Assembly: GCA_033725935.1 (NCBI GenBank)
Contig: MU867100.1
Coordinates: forward strand, 248,001 to 312,000
Length of the DNA stretch: 64,000 nt
Reading direction: 5' to 3'
Origin: Cladorrhinum sp. PSN259
Taxonomy: Eukaryota > Ascomycota > Sordariomycetes > Sordariales > Podosporaceae
Positions 22,264-31,712 of the stretch are shown piece after piece (the first letter of the stretch is position 1; every line of letters starts with the position of its first letter). The position numbers and the translations under genes were made by a program. A model generated the notes under the pieces. That model saw only the letters and a list, made by a program, of their open reading frames with translations, made no database searches and had not been told where the DNA came from.

Positions 22264-23112
22264 TTACTGGGGGCTCCGGAGGGGGAATGACAGGCTTTGT
22301 ATGCCCCTTTCTTGTGAGAGGCTCAAAAGAGCTGCCCTCCTACCAGCAGGAAATGAGCCAAAATGTCGATTGTAAGTGTACAAAGTAGAACTGGAACTTA
22401 CCAAAGTCTGGGGCGTTTGATTGACGAACCTGATTGCAGGCAAGCCATCTGATTCCTGTCCCACGTTTGGGGGGTATGGTGCGTCGGTAGGTGCGTCGGT
22501 AAGTGTGTAGTTAGGTACGTAGGATAATATGTCGATAGGTGTGTAGTTCGGTAGGTAGTTCGATGGGTAGGTAGGTATGTAGTTAGGTGTGTAGCTCGGT
22601 GTGTCGGTAGGCGTGTAGTTAGGTGCGTAGGTAGGTTTGTCGGTAAGTTTGTCGGTGGGTGTGTCGCTGGGTGTGAAGATCATCTGCTGTTTGTTAATCC
22701 ATGTTACACAAAAAAGTTGAAGCTTGGCTGGATTGGCTAAATACAGGGGCACACCAACACCAACCATACTGGGCTCCGATGTCCAGGGATTGTGTAGAAA
22801 GTCGACAGGGAGCGGGATGCTCACCTGCGCGTCATCAAAGCCACTAGGGGTTGTGGAACCCTGAGGATCTGGGGAACCCAGCACGTTGTAGGGCTGGCCG
22901 GCATTGTCGCCAAGGGGATTGTGGGGATAAGCCGGGTAGTTCAATGACCACCACTGGAGCATCTCCTCGTAGAAACGCTCGCCCAAATGCACATAAGGCG
23001 ACCCATCAGAGGCCCAGAGATTCAGATAGCGTTCATGGATGGTTTGGCTGAAACAGAGAGGAGAAGAGCAGCAAGGGGGAGCGCAGGTGTACACCCACTC
23101 CGTGTTCTCCAT
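22264..23112 (-). CDS. Hypothetical protein with Pro/Thr/Tyr tetrapeptide repeats
   Basis: Open frame of 282 aa from the ATG at 23112; 72 bp of further open frame upstream starts at TTG. No domain is recognised. Residues 1-140 read as ordinary protein (MENTEWVYTCAPPCC, ERYLNLWASDGSPYVHLGERF). Residues about 146-211 are about 17 tandem tetrapeptides of the type PTDx, PNYT and PSYT, encoded by the 12-bp minisatellite at 22478-22676. A hydrophilic tail follows. No intron or clear signal peptide is seen. It could be a genuine orphan protein with an expandable repeat, or an open frame kept by chance because the 12-bp unit is a multiple of three. Confidence 0.4.
   Translation of the reverse strand: MENTEWVYTCAPPCCSSPLCFSQTIHERYLNLWASDGSPYVHLGERFYEEMLQWWSLNYPAYPHNPLGDNAGQPYNVLGSPDPQGSTTPSGFDDAQVSIPLPVDFLHNPWTSEPSMVGVGVPLYLANPAKLQLFCVTWINKQQMIFTPSDTPTDKLTDKPTYAPNYTPTDTPSYTPNYIPTYPSNYLPNYTPIDILSYVPNYTLTDAPTDAPYPPNVGQESDGLPAIRFVNQTPQTLVSSSSTLYTYNRHFGSFPAGRRAALLSLSQERGIQSLSFPLRSPQ
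22478..22676. repeat. Degenerate 12-bp minisatellite
   Basis: About 200 bp made of roughly 17 diverged copies of a 12-bp unit resembling GTGTCGGTAGGT on the plus strand. Because the period is a multiple of three, all six frames keep a four-residue period. The minus strand reads Pro-Thr-Asp/Asn-Tyr-like repeats in the hypothetical protein. Confidence 0.8.
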
Positions 23113-25277
23113 CTTTTCTGCAAGATGGAGGATCAATGCAAGCGCGGATCGATATCGAGCGCTGTAGTGAAGTAGTGTGGGCAAGAGAGGTTAAAGATCG
23201 AGGAAAGTGGAGTGTGGTGTGGTGATGGTGAAACTGCTCTGAGGGGAGGGGGCATTATTTGTATACGAACAAATGCCCCGAGGACCTCTGAATCACTGCA
23301 AGAGACACGACGGCGTATCGGATTCCCGATGGGTGTCTGAGACCAGTCTTGCTCAGCCAGCAAATCTAGATGTCTAGCGTCGGCGACACTGAGATTTGAC
23401 ACCCCATACATATCACCTCTCATTGTTGAAGGCGTGCATCATGTGATATGTCGTATGGTGCTGTCCACTCACAGCACTTGTGGATGCAGCTTCTTCCAAA
23501 TACATCACCATTGTATGCCGATCCTTTCCTTGGCATCCTGGTCTGATCAGGTCTTCTGGCTTGCCGCTTGGGTCCATGTCTGTGAGTAATATGACGGGGA
23601 GTTCTCCTTGTTTCCCCGGCCGAGCTGTTTCGATGGCAGTCCCAAAGATCTCAGGTCCGGGGTGCCCTGGTATCGTTCTCTTTCCCCACGGCCCCACAAC
23701 ATCACCATCGGGAGCTAGCGATCGGCTGCGGCCGCGGATCCTCCCCTCAAGCTAAATGGCGTTCAGGGGGACCTGGCCCTTGTCCCGGAATCAATCTCGG
23801 CCAGCACTCGACGATTTTGGACCGTGAACGGCAGCTGTCGCTCAGCCGTTGAAACAAACTGGTCATGCCTTCGGGGAGTCGGAGCCAAAGAAATACGGTG
23901 AGCAGCTTTGAACATGATTGAGATCGCCAGGTGGCTTGACGCCTCTTGAACAAATTCTCTCGTTAAACCAAAGTCCTGCAGCTTCATGCTGCTAGCGTTA
24001 CCCAAGCAGTTCAATGGCACTCCGCGTGTCCGATGTGCGCTTCCGCGCCAGGATGGATACACGACGAATCAGGACGGCTCGTGAGAGCCTCGGTGGAGAA
24101 GGCGAATGGTACACACATTAGCCCTCTGCCAACCGTGCAGCAGTGCAGCGAGATATGCAAGCCAAATGAACTCCCGTCCGTACTAGACCACTGCCGGGCC
24201 CAAGCTTTGAGGGGTTTCTGCATACCAAGCTCATTCTGGACTCGACCTGTAACTGGCAAACATCGACATGTCATATTATCACGTCTGTGCTTCGAGCTGG
24301 AGGGTCGAGAAAGACGACTGCCATTGGACCGGGCAAGAGGGAACACGGGTCTGTTGTTGATTCGACCATGTCAGATGCTTTGAAAACAGGTGATAGCGGG
24401 ACGGAAAGATGGATTTATGGGCGACTCTCGATCGTAACAACCTCATCTCCCATGGGCGAGTCAGTGACCAAATCACGCCAATCTCTCGAACTCAACGACA
24501 CATTCGAAGGCAAGGATAAAAAAGTAGAGCCAAGTAGCAAGAGGGTCAAGTGTTTTTAGTCTAGCTTACGATGAGGCAGCAGTGGCCGTCCACCCTTCAC
24601 TAGGTGACGACTCAAGTTCGCCTAGTGAAGAAATTTCTGGTTCGGCTGGTGCCAGCGACGACTTCTAGGTGGAGGGGTGGAGAGGTGGAGAGGTGGAGAA
24701 ATAACTCAAATCGAAGGTCGTCCCGATCGTTTGTCCGAAGCTCTCCAATTGTCCATTCCCCTCCATCTGTGGTTCGACTTGCATCTCGGCTTGCATCTCG
24801 CACACCTTGCATCTTGCATCTTGCATTTTGACTGGTGCTTGATTTAGTTATAACACACCCATTGAACGTTGGTCAGCATCTAACCTGGTTGGATGACGGG
24901 CCGTGTGAAAACCGAGTTCGCCTTTCTGAAGGTAGCTAGGGATATCGGAAGTTGCCCGCTCACGAATCTTTCACCATCCTTGTATATCAACGCTCTCTTA
25001 GCACACGAGCCGCCGAGGCCGCCGCCTCTATTCTTGCCTGTCAACCAACTCTTCCAATGTCTCTTTGATCTCGCTGGGGTACATGTACAGCGGATGGGGG
25101 CAAGCATGTCCGGTATTAGCTCTCGGCGCCGATGATCCAATCGTAGATTCTGGCTCGCAGGCAGACAATCCAATGGCTGACTGTCCAAAAATATCCATAT
25201 TCCCCCATTCTCGGGGGCGAGAACAGTGTAATTCTTGTTGTTGACTGACATACTCGGCTGTGGTTTGTCTAACATAG
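23113..25277. other. Intergenic, with two short tandem repeats
   Basis: No convincing gene. Minus-strand frames near 23.4-24.3 kb look partly protein-like but begin at non-ATG codons and cannot be joined with confidence; they could be remnants of an old gene. A 9-bp repeat (GGTGGAGAG, about 3.5 copies) lies at 24668-24699, and CTTGCATCT-type units lie at 24779-24829. Confidence 0.4.
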
Positions 25278-25665
25278 TCACGCCAGGTCTCGTCTGCGTG
25301 ACAGGGTCGACACATCATCAGTTCCAAAGATATCTCCATCGTTCTGACTAATGGTTAGTATGACATAGAGAACAACAAGAGATAGTGACTGATATTATTT
25401 ACCCATAGGACATGATTTGAATGCCGGTCCCCCCCGTCGTCGACATAAACAGATCCCGGTGCCGTCTGTCAATTATATCACCCCGAGGCTCGACCGCACG
25501 ACCACGGCATCCGCTACTATCATCACTAGCAGTGTTGGTATTGGTGCGCTCTTCTTCCGCATCTGAGTCACCGAAAGTGCAGTGTCCGGACGAGCTTTGA
25601 TCATCGCTGTGGGCTTGGAGTCCGTCGTCCTGGCTCCCTGGGTTGGGTTGAGAAAGACAGGTCAT
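25278..25665 (-). CDS. Possible small uncharacterised gene with one intron
   Basis: An 88-codon frame begins with ATG at 25665 (MTCLSQPNPGSQDD) and is Ser/Asp/Glu-rich, then Arg-rich. It ends at a good donor. The 55-bp interval 25348-25402 has GTAAAT, a perfect ACTAAC branch site and TTAG, so it looks like a true intron. The simplest splice gives 110 aa ending ...LSRRRDLA. A separate ATG frame in another phase (25339 down to 25028, starting MEISLELMMCRPCHADETW) looks equally protein-like just downstream. The exon structure may therefore be more complex, or there may be two short genes. No domain recognised. Confidence 0.35.
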
Positions 25666-27480
25666 CGTGCTAAACGACGCCTGACGTCAAATATCCAAAA
25701 CAAAATGAGAGAAAGATTGTTGTGACGCTCTGGAGGACAATTAGAAGTTGAGACTGCGGCCACAGCGGTTGCGGACACTCGAAGCTTTGGCTGGTCGGGA
25801 TAGCTTTTGATCTCGAAAATGCCGTCGTTAGGCAGCGTCAGGGGAAGTCCTGCATACCATAAAAACTTGTCGACCCCTGGCTAACGCACCACAAGGCTTT
25901 CTTTCAGAGCAAGTCTATTGATGGGCGACTAAAGTGCGAGAGCCAGCCAACCAGCGTCTGGTCTGACTTCTTGCGTGGTCTTGATGGTTGGCCGAATGCC
26001 GAGCATGCTGCCATCTCACCGGTCAGGGCTCTGAGAGTCCCAGATAGGCAGCTCAGTTTCCAATGATAAAAACCAGGACCCGGAACGGTTCTGTTGCTTA
26101 CTTGTCTATCAACGCTCCAGAAAGACTTGGTCGCTCCCTTGTTGGGCCACGTCTAGTCTAGGGTGCCACTTGATGCTGTTTGCATGCTTTCGGCCAGCGA
26201 GATGCTAGATCAAGGAACAGTTTGAAGAAGCGGTGACGGCGAACATCACCATCTGGTGGTGGCCGAGTGGTGAAGTGACCGCAGCGGGAGAAGGCTGGCC
26301 AAATCAAGTCCATGGTCGAGTGATGGATGGCCTAGGGGACCATTCCTGCCTGTTCACAGTCGGGATACTCTTTTGGGCAGTTTTTCGGCGCTGAAAACGG
26401 ATCAGACTACGGGCCGGGTGAAGTTTTTGTATCGCCTCTCCTGTGAAAGTGATTGAAAGGAACGTTCGGCTTATCCAGAATTTTGCAGAGAGGAGCGTGA
26501 TGTATACGAAATCTAATCCCAAGTTCCCTCTCATTCAGGTCACTGTCCTTGACAGTCTGGGGCAACGGCACGTTTGGCAGCCACACCAGCCCGGAATCCA
26601 ACTACCACTGCAGGTACCTGATTGAAGAACTGCTCACGCCGCAGAAGGAACCTAGCAGGTCAGAATGACGAGACCAAAAGAACTAACCCCCAATTCGAGA
26701 TGGCCCAACATATTTCGGGCGTTCAGAACGGGTATAGCAGAAAACGTGCATATTTCAAGAGATGCGGTGGGGAATACTAGGTATTGAGCATGCTTAGGAG
26801 TTACCAGCTACTCAGATGCCCGTACTCATAGCTGAGAGGGAAACAGTCTCGCTGAACTGCGGCCACTTGACAATTCTTGGGTGGCTCATTGCCTGAAAGA
26901 GGGGACGAGGGGAGGCACGCAGTCACTTGGATGTCCACCATCATGGTTGTCACACCTTGGATTTGATGCGGGGCTGTCAACATCCAACCGCTCCGCTTAG
27001 TTTATGGTGGCTTTCCCCCCAAGCCAGTCGTCCACTCGGTTCAAGAACACCTGGCTAAGGAGTGACATGAAATAAGCTTCTTACTCCCTTTTATTGCAGG
27101 CTAAGGCGGGTGTGTACCTCACTATCATGACGCTCAAACTTGCTTGTTGTTGCACACGATGATCAGCGAATCCGGCTGACTACCTTACCTACACACCCTA
27201 AGATGGGTTTTAATTGGCATCTGGGGGGTGGCGTGGTTGTGGGTGTGTGTTGGCTTTTTTTATTTTTATTCTTTTGGTCAGGTCGCATATAATTATTGAC
27301 CACTATCGATTTGGATAGGACAATAAATCCAATTGTCAATTTAATGAAATTAACAAACTGTTTTCACAGATGCTAAATATCGAGCACCTAAATACTGCAG
27401 GTGTGTAAATTGATTTAAGAATGATAGGCTTGAAAGTACATAGATAAAATAAAATAAAAAAAAGGGGGGGGGGGGGGGGA
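25666..27480. other. 1.8-kb interval without a recognised gene
   Basis: Nothing coding could be supported. The last 200 bases are A/T-rich and are probably the 3' flank of the three-exon minus-strand gene, ending in a 16-nt G run. Confidence 0.45.
27464..27479. repeat. 16-nt G homopolymer (C run in the mRNA, one base after a stop codon)
   Basis: Sixteen consecutive G on the plus strand, preceded by an A-rich tract. In the overlapping minus-strand transcript this is a C16-T8 tract starting one base after the TAA at 27481-27483. Confidence 0.9.
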
Positions 27481-28413
27481 TTAACGAAACGTTTGCCTGA
27501 GAAAGAGGAAAGCTTCCATTTTACTCAGCCTGAAAAGAAAACCAGGAAAAAGGCAAGGAGGACCCCGTGCTTTCTTGATCGCTCCCACAACAGCCCGGCA
27601 AGCTACTTACAGGCTATCATTGCCCTGTCGCTTGTTCAGACCTGTAGCTGACGACGACGAAGACGACGACGTGCGTTTCCCAGTGGCACCCGCCCCATCA
27701 ACTTGGTGCTGGTGGTACTGATGATGTTGCTCCCGCTTATTGTTGTTGTAGGGGTGGTACCCCCCGCTGCCGCCGGCAATCCTGTTATTGTACTGCCATG
27801 AGCGACGGATTCTCTCCGTCTTTCCGGTGGTGGGTGTAAACCCTGGGACGGACCGGGGGACAGCGGTGATGGTGGTGTTGGTGGTGTTGGTGGTGGTGGC
27901 TGTGGATGTGGAGAGGCTCAAGGCGCATCGATCGCACCAGAGGTCTGTGTCGGTGTGATGGCTTTGATATGCAGTCAGCTTAAGTGATAGGCACCTTGGA
28001 AGTTGAGACTAAGAAGCTTACCAGACTCGATTGTCATTTGCTCTGTCGACTGGCATGGGCATTGAAGACGGAGAAGTAGGTGGCGGCGGGAAGTCAAAGA
28101 GGCCGAAGCTGATGGGAGTTGTGTTTTGGTTCAGGAAGGCGAAGCTGTTGGTTTTGGTGTTGCTGTTGTCGATGGAATGATTGGCATCGTCATGAGGTGC
28201 GGTGGCAATAATGGCGTTGCGCCGGGTGAAGGGCTTTGTAGCTTGTTGAGGCTCAGGGAGGGCAGAGAGACTGTATGTGGGCTCAAGGGAAGAGCCGTCT
28301 TCGACATTGACGGTCAAGGAGGATAAAGTTTTGAATGGAGACAGAGAAGAGGTAGGAGTATCACTGCTGGGGGCTGATTGCCCAGTCTGATTCTTGTCAA
28401 TTATCTCAGACAT
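27481..28413 (-). CDS. Uncharacterised Ser/Thr/Asn-rich protein with a short CHH-C-C metal-binding-like motif
   Basis: Three minus-strand exons, 28413-28022, 27961-27611 and 27529-27481, giving 263 aa starting MSEIIDKNQTG. Intron 1 (60 bp, GTAAGC, CTGAC branch, AAAG acceptor) and intron 2 (81 bp, GTAAGT, TTTTCAG) both preserve phase. Using the nearer ACAG acceptor for intron 1 would create an immediate stop. Splicing creates CHHTDTDLWCDRC (residues 131-143), which could bind a metal. The rest is low-complexity: a Ser/Thr/Pro-rich N-terminal half, a Thr/Asn repeat (TATTTNTTNTT), a KTERIRRSWQYNN basic segment, and a Tyr/His/Gln stretch with a serine run. Exon 3 encodes LSKMEAFLFLRQTFR. The frame is open upstream to 28515, but that first codon is TTG and a longer ATG form (28512) looks less natural. 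I do not recognise the family. Confidence 0.65.
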
Positions 28414-31400
28414 GGTGAGGTGCATACAACAGAGTCTTGACAGAAAGTTGTTTGTGTGATCAAGGAGATTCTCTAGTTTCGAAGTGATTTTCACCTGATA
28501 GGCAAAAGGCATCAACTCGAGATTGCTTTATAGCTCCAGGCCAGACCACCGGGCACCTCTGTAACGCGGGCATCTGTTCTCTTCAAGACTGTTTACGGTT
28601 TCACAGATTCGCAATTCTTCTTGTTTTCTTCCTTACTCGGATGTTAATGCCTCTCTACGGGTCCGTGATATAGTGTTATGAACGGGTCGCCGCATACTGG
28701 GCGGTCCACCGCAGTATGAACCCGTCCAGCTCCTCTTGTTTGCTGCGTCTTTTCTTGCCTCCCCTGTGTTGGCGGGTAGTTACAGTTGCACGGCGCTCCG
28801 AGTCTGGGAGGTACAAATGAATTCTCATATAACTTGGCAGTAACAGAACAAGTGTTTGACAGAGGGGAGTTATCACTTTTTAAACAGGTCACAAGTAGAA
28901 TCAATTTGACCCGCGTGATCTGATGAGAGATAAATTCCACGGTCTGTGCGTTGTAACGAAAAGGGGTAAAAGGGGGTCATTGGATGAAGATTGTTGTTCC
29001 ATTTCACAACAGCCGAATTTGTCGATGACAGCAGCTTGCACTGCATGATACAATGATTCACTTCTCTGATCCATGTATATGTATATGCCATCTTTCTGAG
29101 GCGGTGAAGGTGTTCAGGAAAGTAAGTGAGTGCGCCCACCCGCATCCGTCCGGATGCTCGGGACCTCGCTTGTGAAGCAAACTGACTGGTTGTACTTACT
29201 TGGTGTCCGAGGAGATGAGGAGGAAGAGGTATAATCATAGGCCTGTTTAGCTGGCTTATGAATGCATGGAACTTTATTCTAGCTCGGGTCACCGCAGAGC
29301 ATGTCCCAAAGGAGAGACGAATGGCCCTTCTTTCCGGTGATGTGCGCTACCTGTGACTCACTCCATGAGAAATCCGATAATCCTCGGTGTCTGTCTAAGT
29401 GATGCTTTTGTCTCATCATCAAATGACTCTCGGCTCATGTCGTTACTCGCTCTTCTCTGACAACCTAGGGGCCGGTTACTTGCTGTTATTCCCCCCACCG
29501 GTGTGGTTGTTGCCTGTTGTGTGTTGCGGAAGCAGGCTGCCTCTCAACACGTACATTGATATTGTAATCCCGGCACGGCCCAGCCCAGATCAACTTGGGA
29601 CGTCGGTAAGCATTTCATACGACTGTCTATTCAAGTGTTAATAGCCACAAATGAAATCCTGGGGAAGTGGGTGGAAGAGAACCGGAGCAGAATGCCCAGG
29701 GGCTGATGTCACACAGCTTTCTGGGAGTCTAATCCAAGCCTCTCACCGCTCGCGTTGTCATCGATCAATTCTACCTCGCCGGGTTAGCTCCCCATTATTT
29801 GTGTGAAGATGTAGGTGCCAACTTACGTCATATTTCATTTTCAGACTTTACCGCCCTTCTCAGGCTGCTGCGATGGTGTTGCCAACCTTGTGCAACCAAG
29901 TGTCAGAACCTAACCCGCAACGGGCACCAGAAAATTAAATTGCACAAGTGTTAACCAACTACCCCTCAACGCCACTGCGTGGCGGCAGGCCGAGACGCGG
30001 GGCCTAAGCGTGACGAGTTTTCAAGTAGCCTTGGTTGGTTATCTTGCGAGGAAGAAGGCAGAGAGCTGAAAAGAAACAGAAGGCGGAAGCAAGCATGCGG
30101 AAAAGCGGTGTATGCCAACCGTGAAAATTGTCGGAAATTTGAGTGAGGAAGGCAGAGAACCTCCAAAGTTGCGGCAGTGGAGAGGGGTGTCGTCACAGCA
30201 GAGGGCGGGGAACCTGGAAGGAGGAAAGCACAATTTGGGAAAGCTGAAAACACCCAAACTCAGCGACACGTTTCATTTGGATGGTACACTTTCCGAGCGG
30301 ATATAGCACCTTCTGATGACGCAGACTTTGGTAAGGCTGAGTGTATGGGAGTTGACAACCCGACCTCAGGCTCGCAGTTTGTCCGAGGAATACCAAATAA
30401 TTGACGGATGGGGGAGGTGTAGAGGAGGTGCGGAAAGGAGAAATTACGGCACTGCCAGACGAGAAAACGCGGGGGCTAGCGTACACTATCCGAGACAAGA
30501 AGGGTGGAAAAAGAGCAAAAAAAAATAAAAAAATAAATAATAATAATAATAATAGAAGCGATTCGCTGTTGGCTGTACAGAAAGAAGAGGTAGTGAAGGG
30601 CTCTCTTTTTGGGGGCTCACTTGACAGCGCCACTGCATGGGATCGACAACCCCCTTCAGCTCTCTCTTAATTCTACCCGGCAAGGGCGCTCACGTATAAT
30701 ATCTTCAAGTGAGTAGCCGTCTCCCAGGGTATTATCCGATTATGCACGCGGCTAGATGTTATCCTCCGAACAGAGAAGGCGCACATTTTTTTGGAGGTGG
30801 CACAGAGGATACCAAGAAAGGTTCTAAACATCCCGCCAGACTTTACTTTGTGATAAGATAGGTGGATAACTTTCCGCCGTCACGCCTTGCAGAAAATATT
30901 CTGGTAAGGAATGCCAACGCCCGATGGACTTCCCGGTTCTTTCAGGGGCCGCCATGCAGATGTCGAGAGATGTCCTGTGACAATCACCTCTGCAATCATT
31001 GTCCATCTCCGTCTGCTTGGACCAGGAATTGACATGTCTCTTGTGGCAGGCACTTTCTTTATGCTGCTTTGCTCAGTGAGATATGACAGATCTCTCGCCA
31101 AAGCAGGCCGATCAATTTCAAGTTCGATCAGAACGGACGGCATGCTATTGTTGCAGATATGATAAATTAAATTAATATACATCGAGTATGATACGTAGTT
31201 AGAACACAGGCATACCCTTATCTCCTGTAACCGAGGGCCCCAAACATGTTAGGTCACAATGAACAACATTCCAACCCATCCTCTGCCCACCTCTTTCTGA
31301 TGGGTCTTGCGTATATTAAAACCCTACCTTCAGCGTCGAGCCACTTTGTGAATCTCAGAAGTCCACATTTGTTTGTCAACAAACCCACAGTGTTCCTTCC

Positions 31401-31466
31401 CTCCTTTCCGGATATGTCTCAACAAAACCCCATCAAACCATTGCTGCTCTTTTCAGAACAAGCCCG
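28414..31466. other. 3-kb interval without a recognised gene
   Basis: Presumed promoter of the three-exon gene followed by non-coding sequence. An A/TAA microsatellite lies at about 30517-30554. Frames near 28.9-29.3 kb and 30.2-30.6 kb start at non-ATG codons or span the microsatellite and were not accepted. Confidence 0.45.
30517..30554. repeat. A-rich / TAA microsatellite
   Basis: An A tract interrupted by T leads into at least six TAA units. Confidence 0.85.
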
Positions 31467-31712
31467 CTACCGATCAGCAGCAGGGGCAGGGGCTGGGGGG
31501 GAGGCAACAGGAGCAGCAGGACATGGGAGAGCAAGAGCAGGAACAGCAAGCAATGCCTGCTTTATCTTCCGCTCAGCAGCGTTCTCGTACGCCCGCACCG
31601 CAAGCAAAGCGTCGGTGGTGTGCTTTTCTCGCCGTTGATGCTCTGCTTGGACTGTGTGGATAAATTCGAGGGTCCAGGTTTGTTGCTCTTTTGCCGGAGA
31701 GGAGGAGGCCAT
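31467..31712 (-). CDS. Possible small uncharacterised helical protein
   Basis: Open frame of 81 aa from the ATG at 31712. It starts MASSSPAKEQQTW, continues with a charged amphipathic helix (FIHTVQAEHQRREKHTTDALL, ENAAERKIKQALL) that could form a coiled coil, and ends in an Ala/Pro-rich tail. No domain is recognised. The opposite strand carries a Gln-rich frame in the same place, preceded by a TATA-like TATATTAAAA near 31312 and a pyrimidine-rich leader, so coding on the plus strand cannot be excluded. Confidence 0.35.
   Translation of the reverse strand: MASSSPAKEQQTWTLEFIHTVQAEHQRREKHTTDALLAVRAYENAAERKIKQALLAVPALALPCPAAPVASPPAPAPAADR

Noticed and set aside
28873..29292. 139-codon minus-strand frame
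   Set aside because: It begins at GTG rather than ATG, with no domain and no convincing exon partners.
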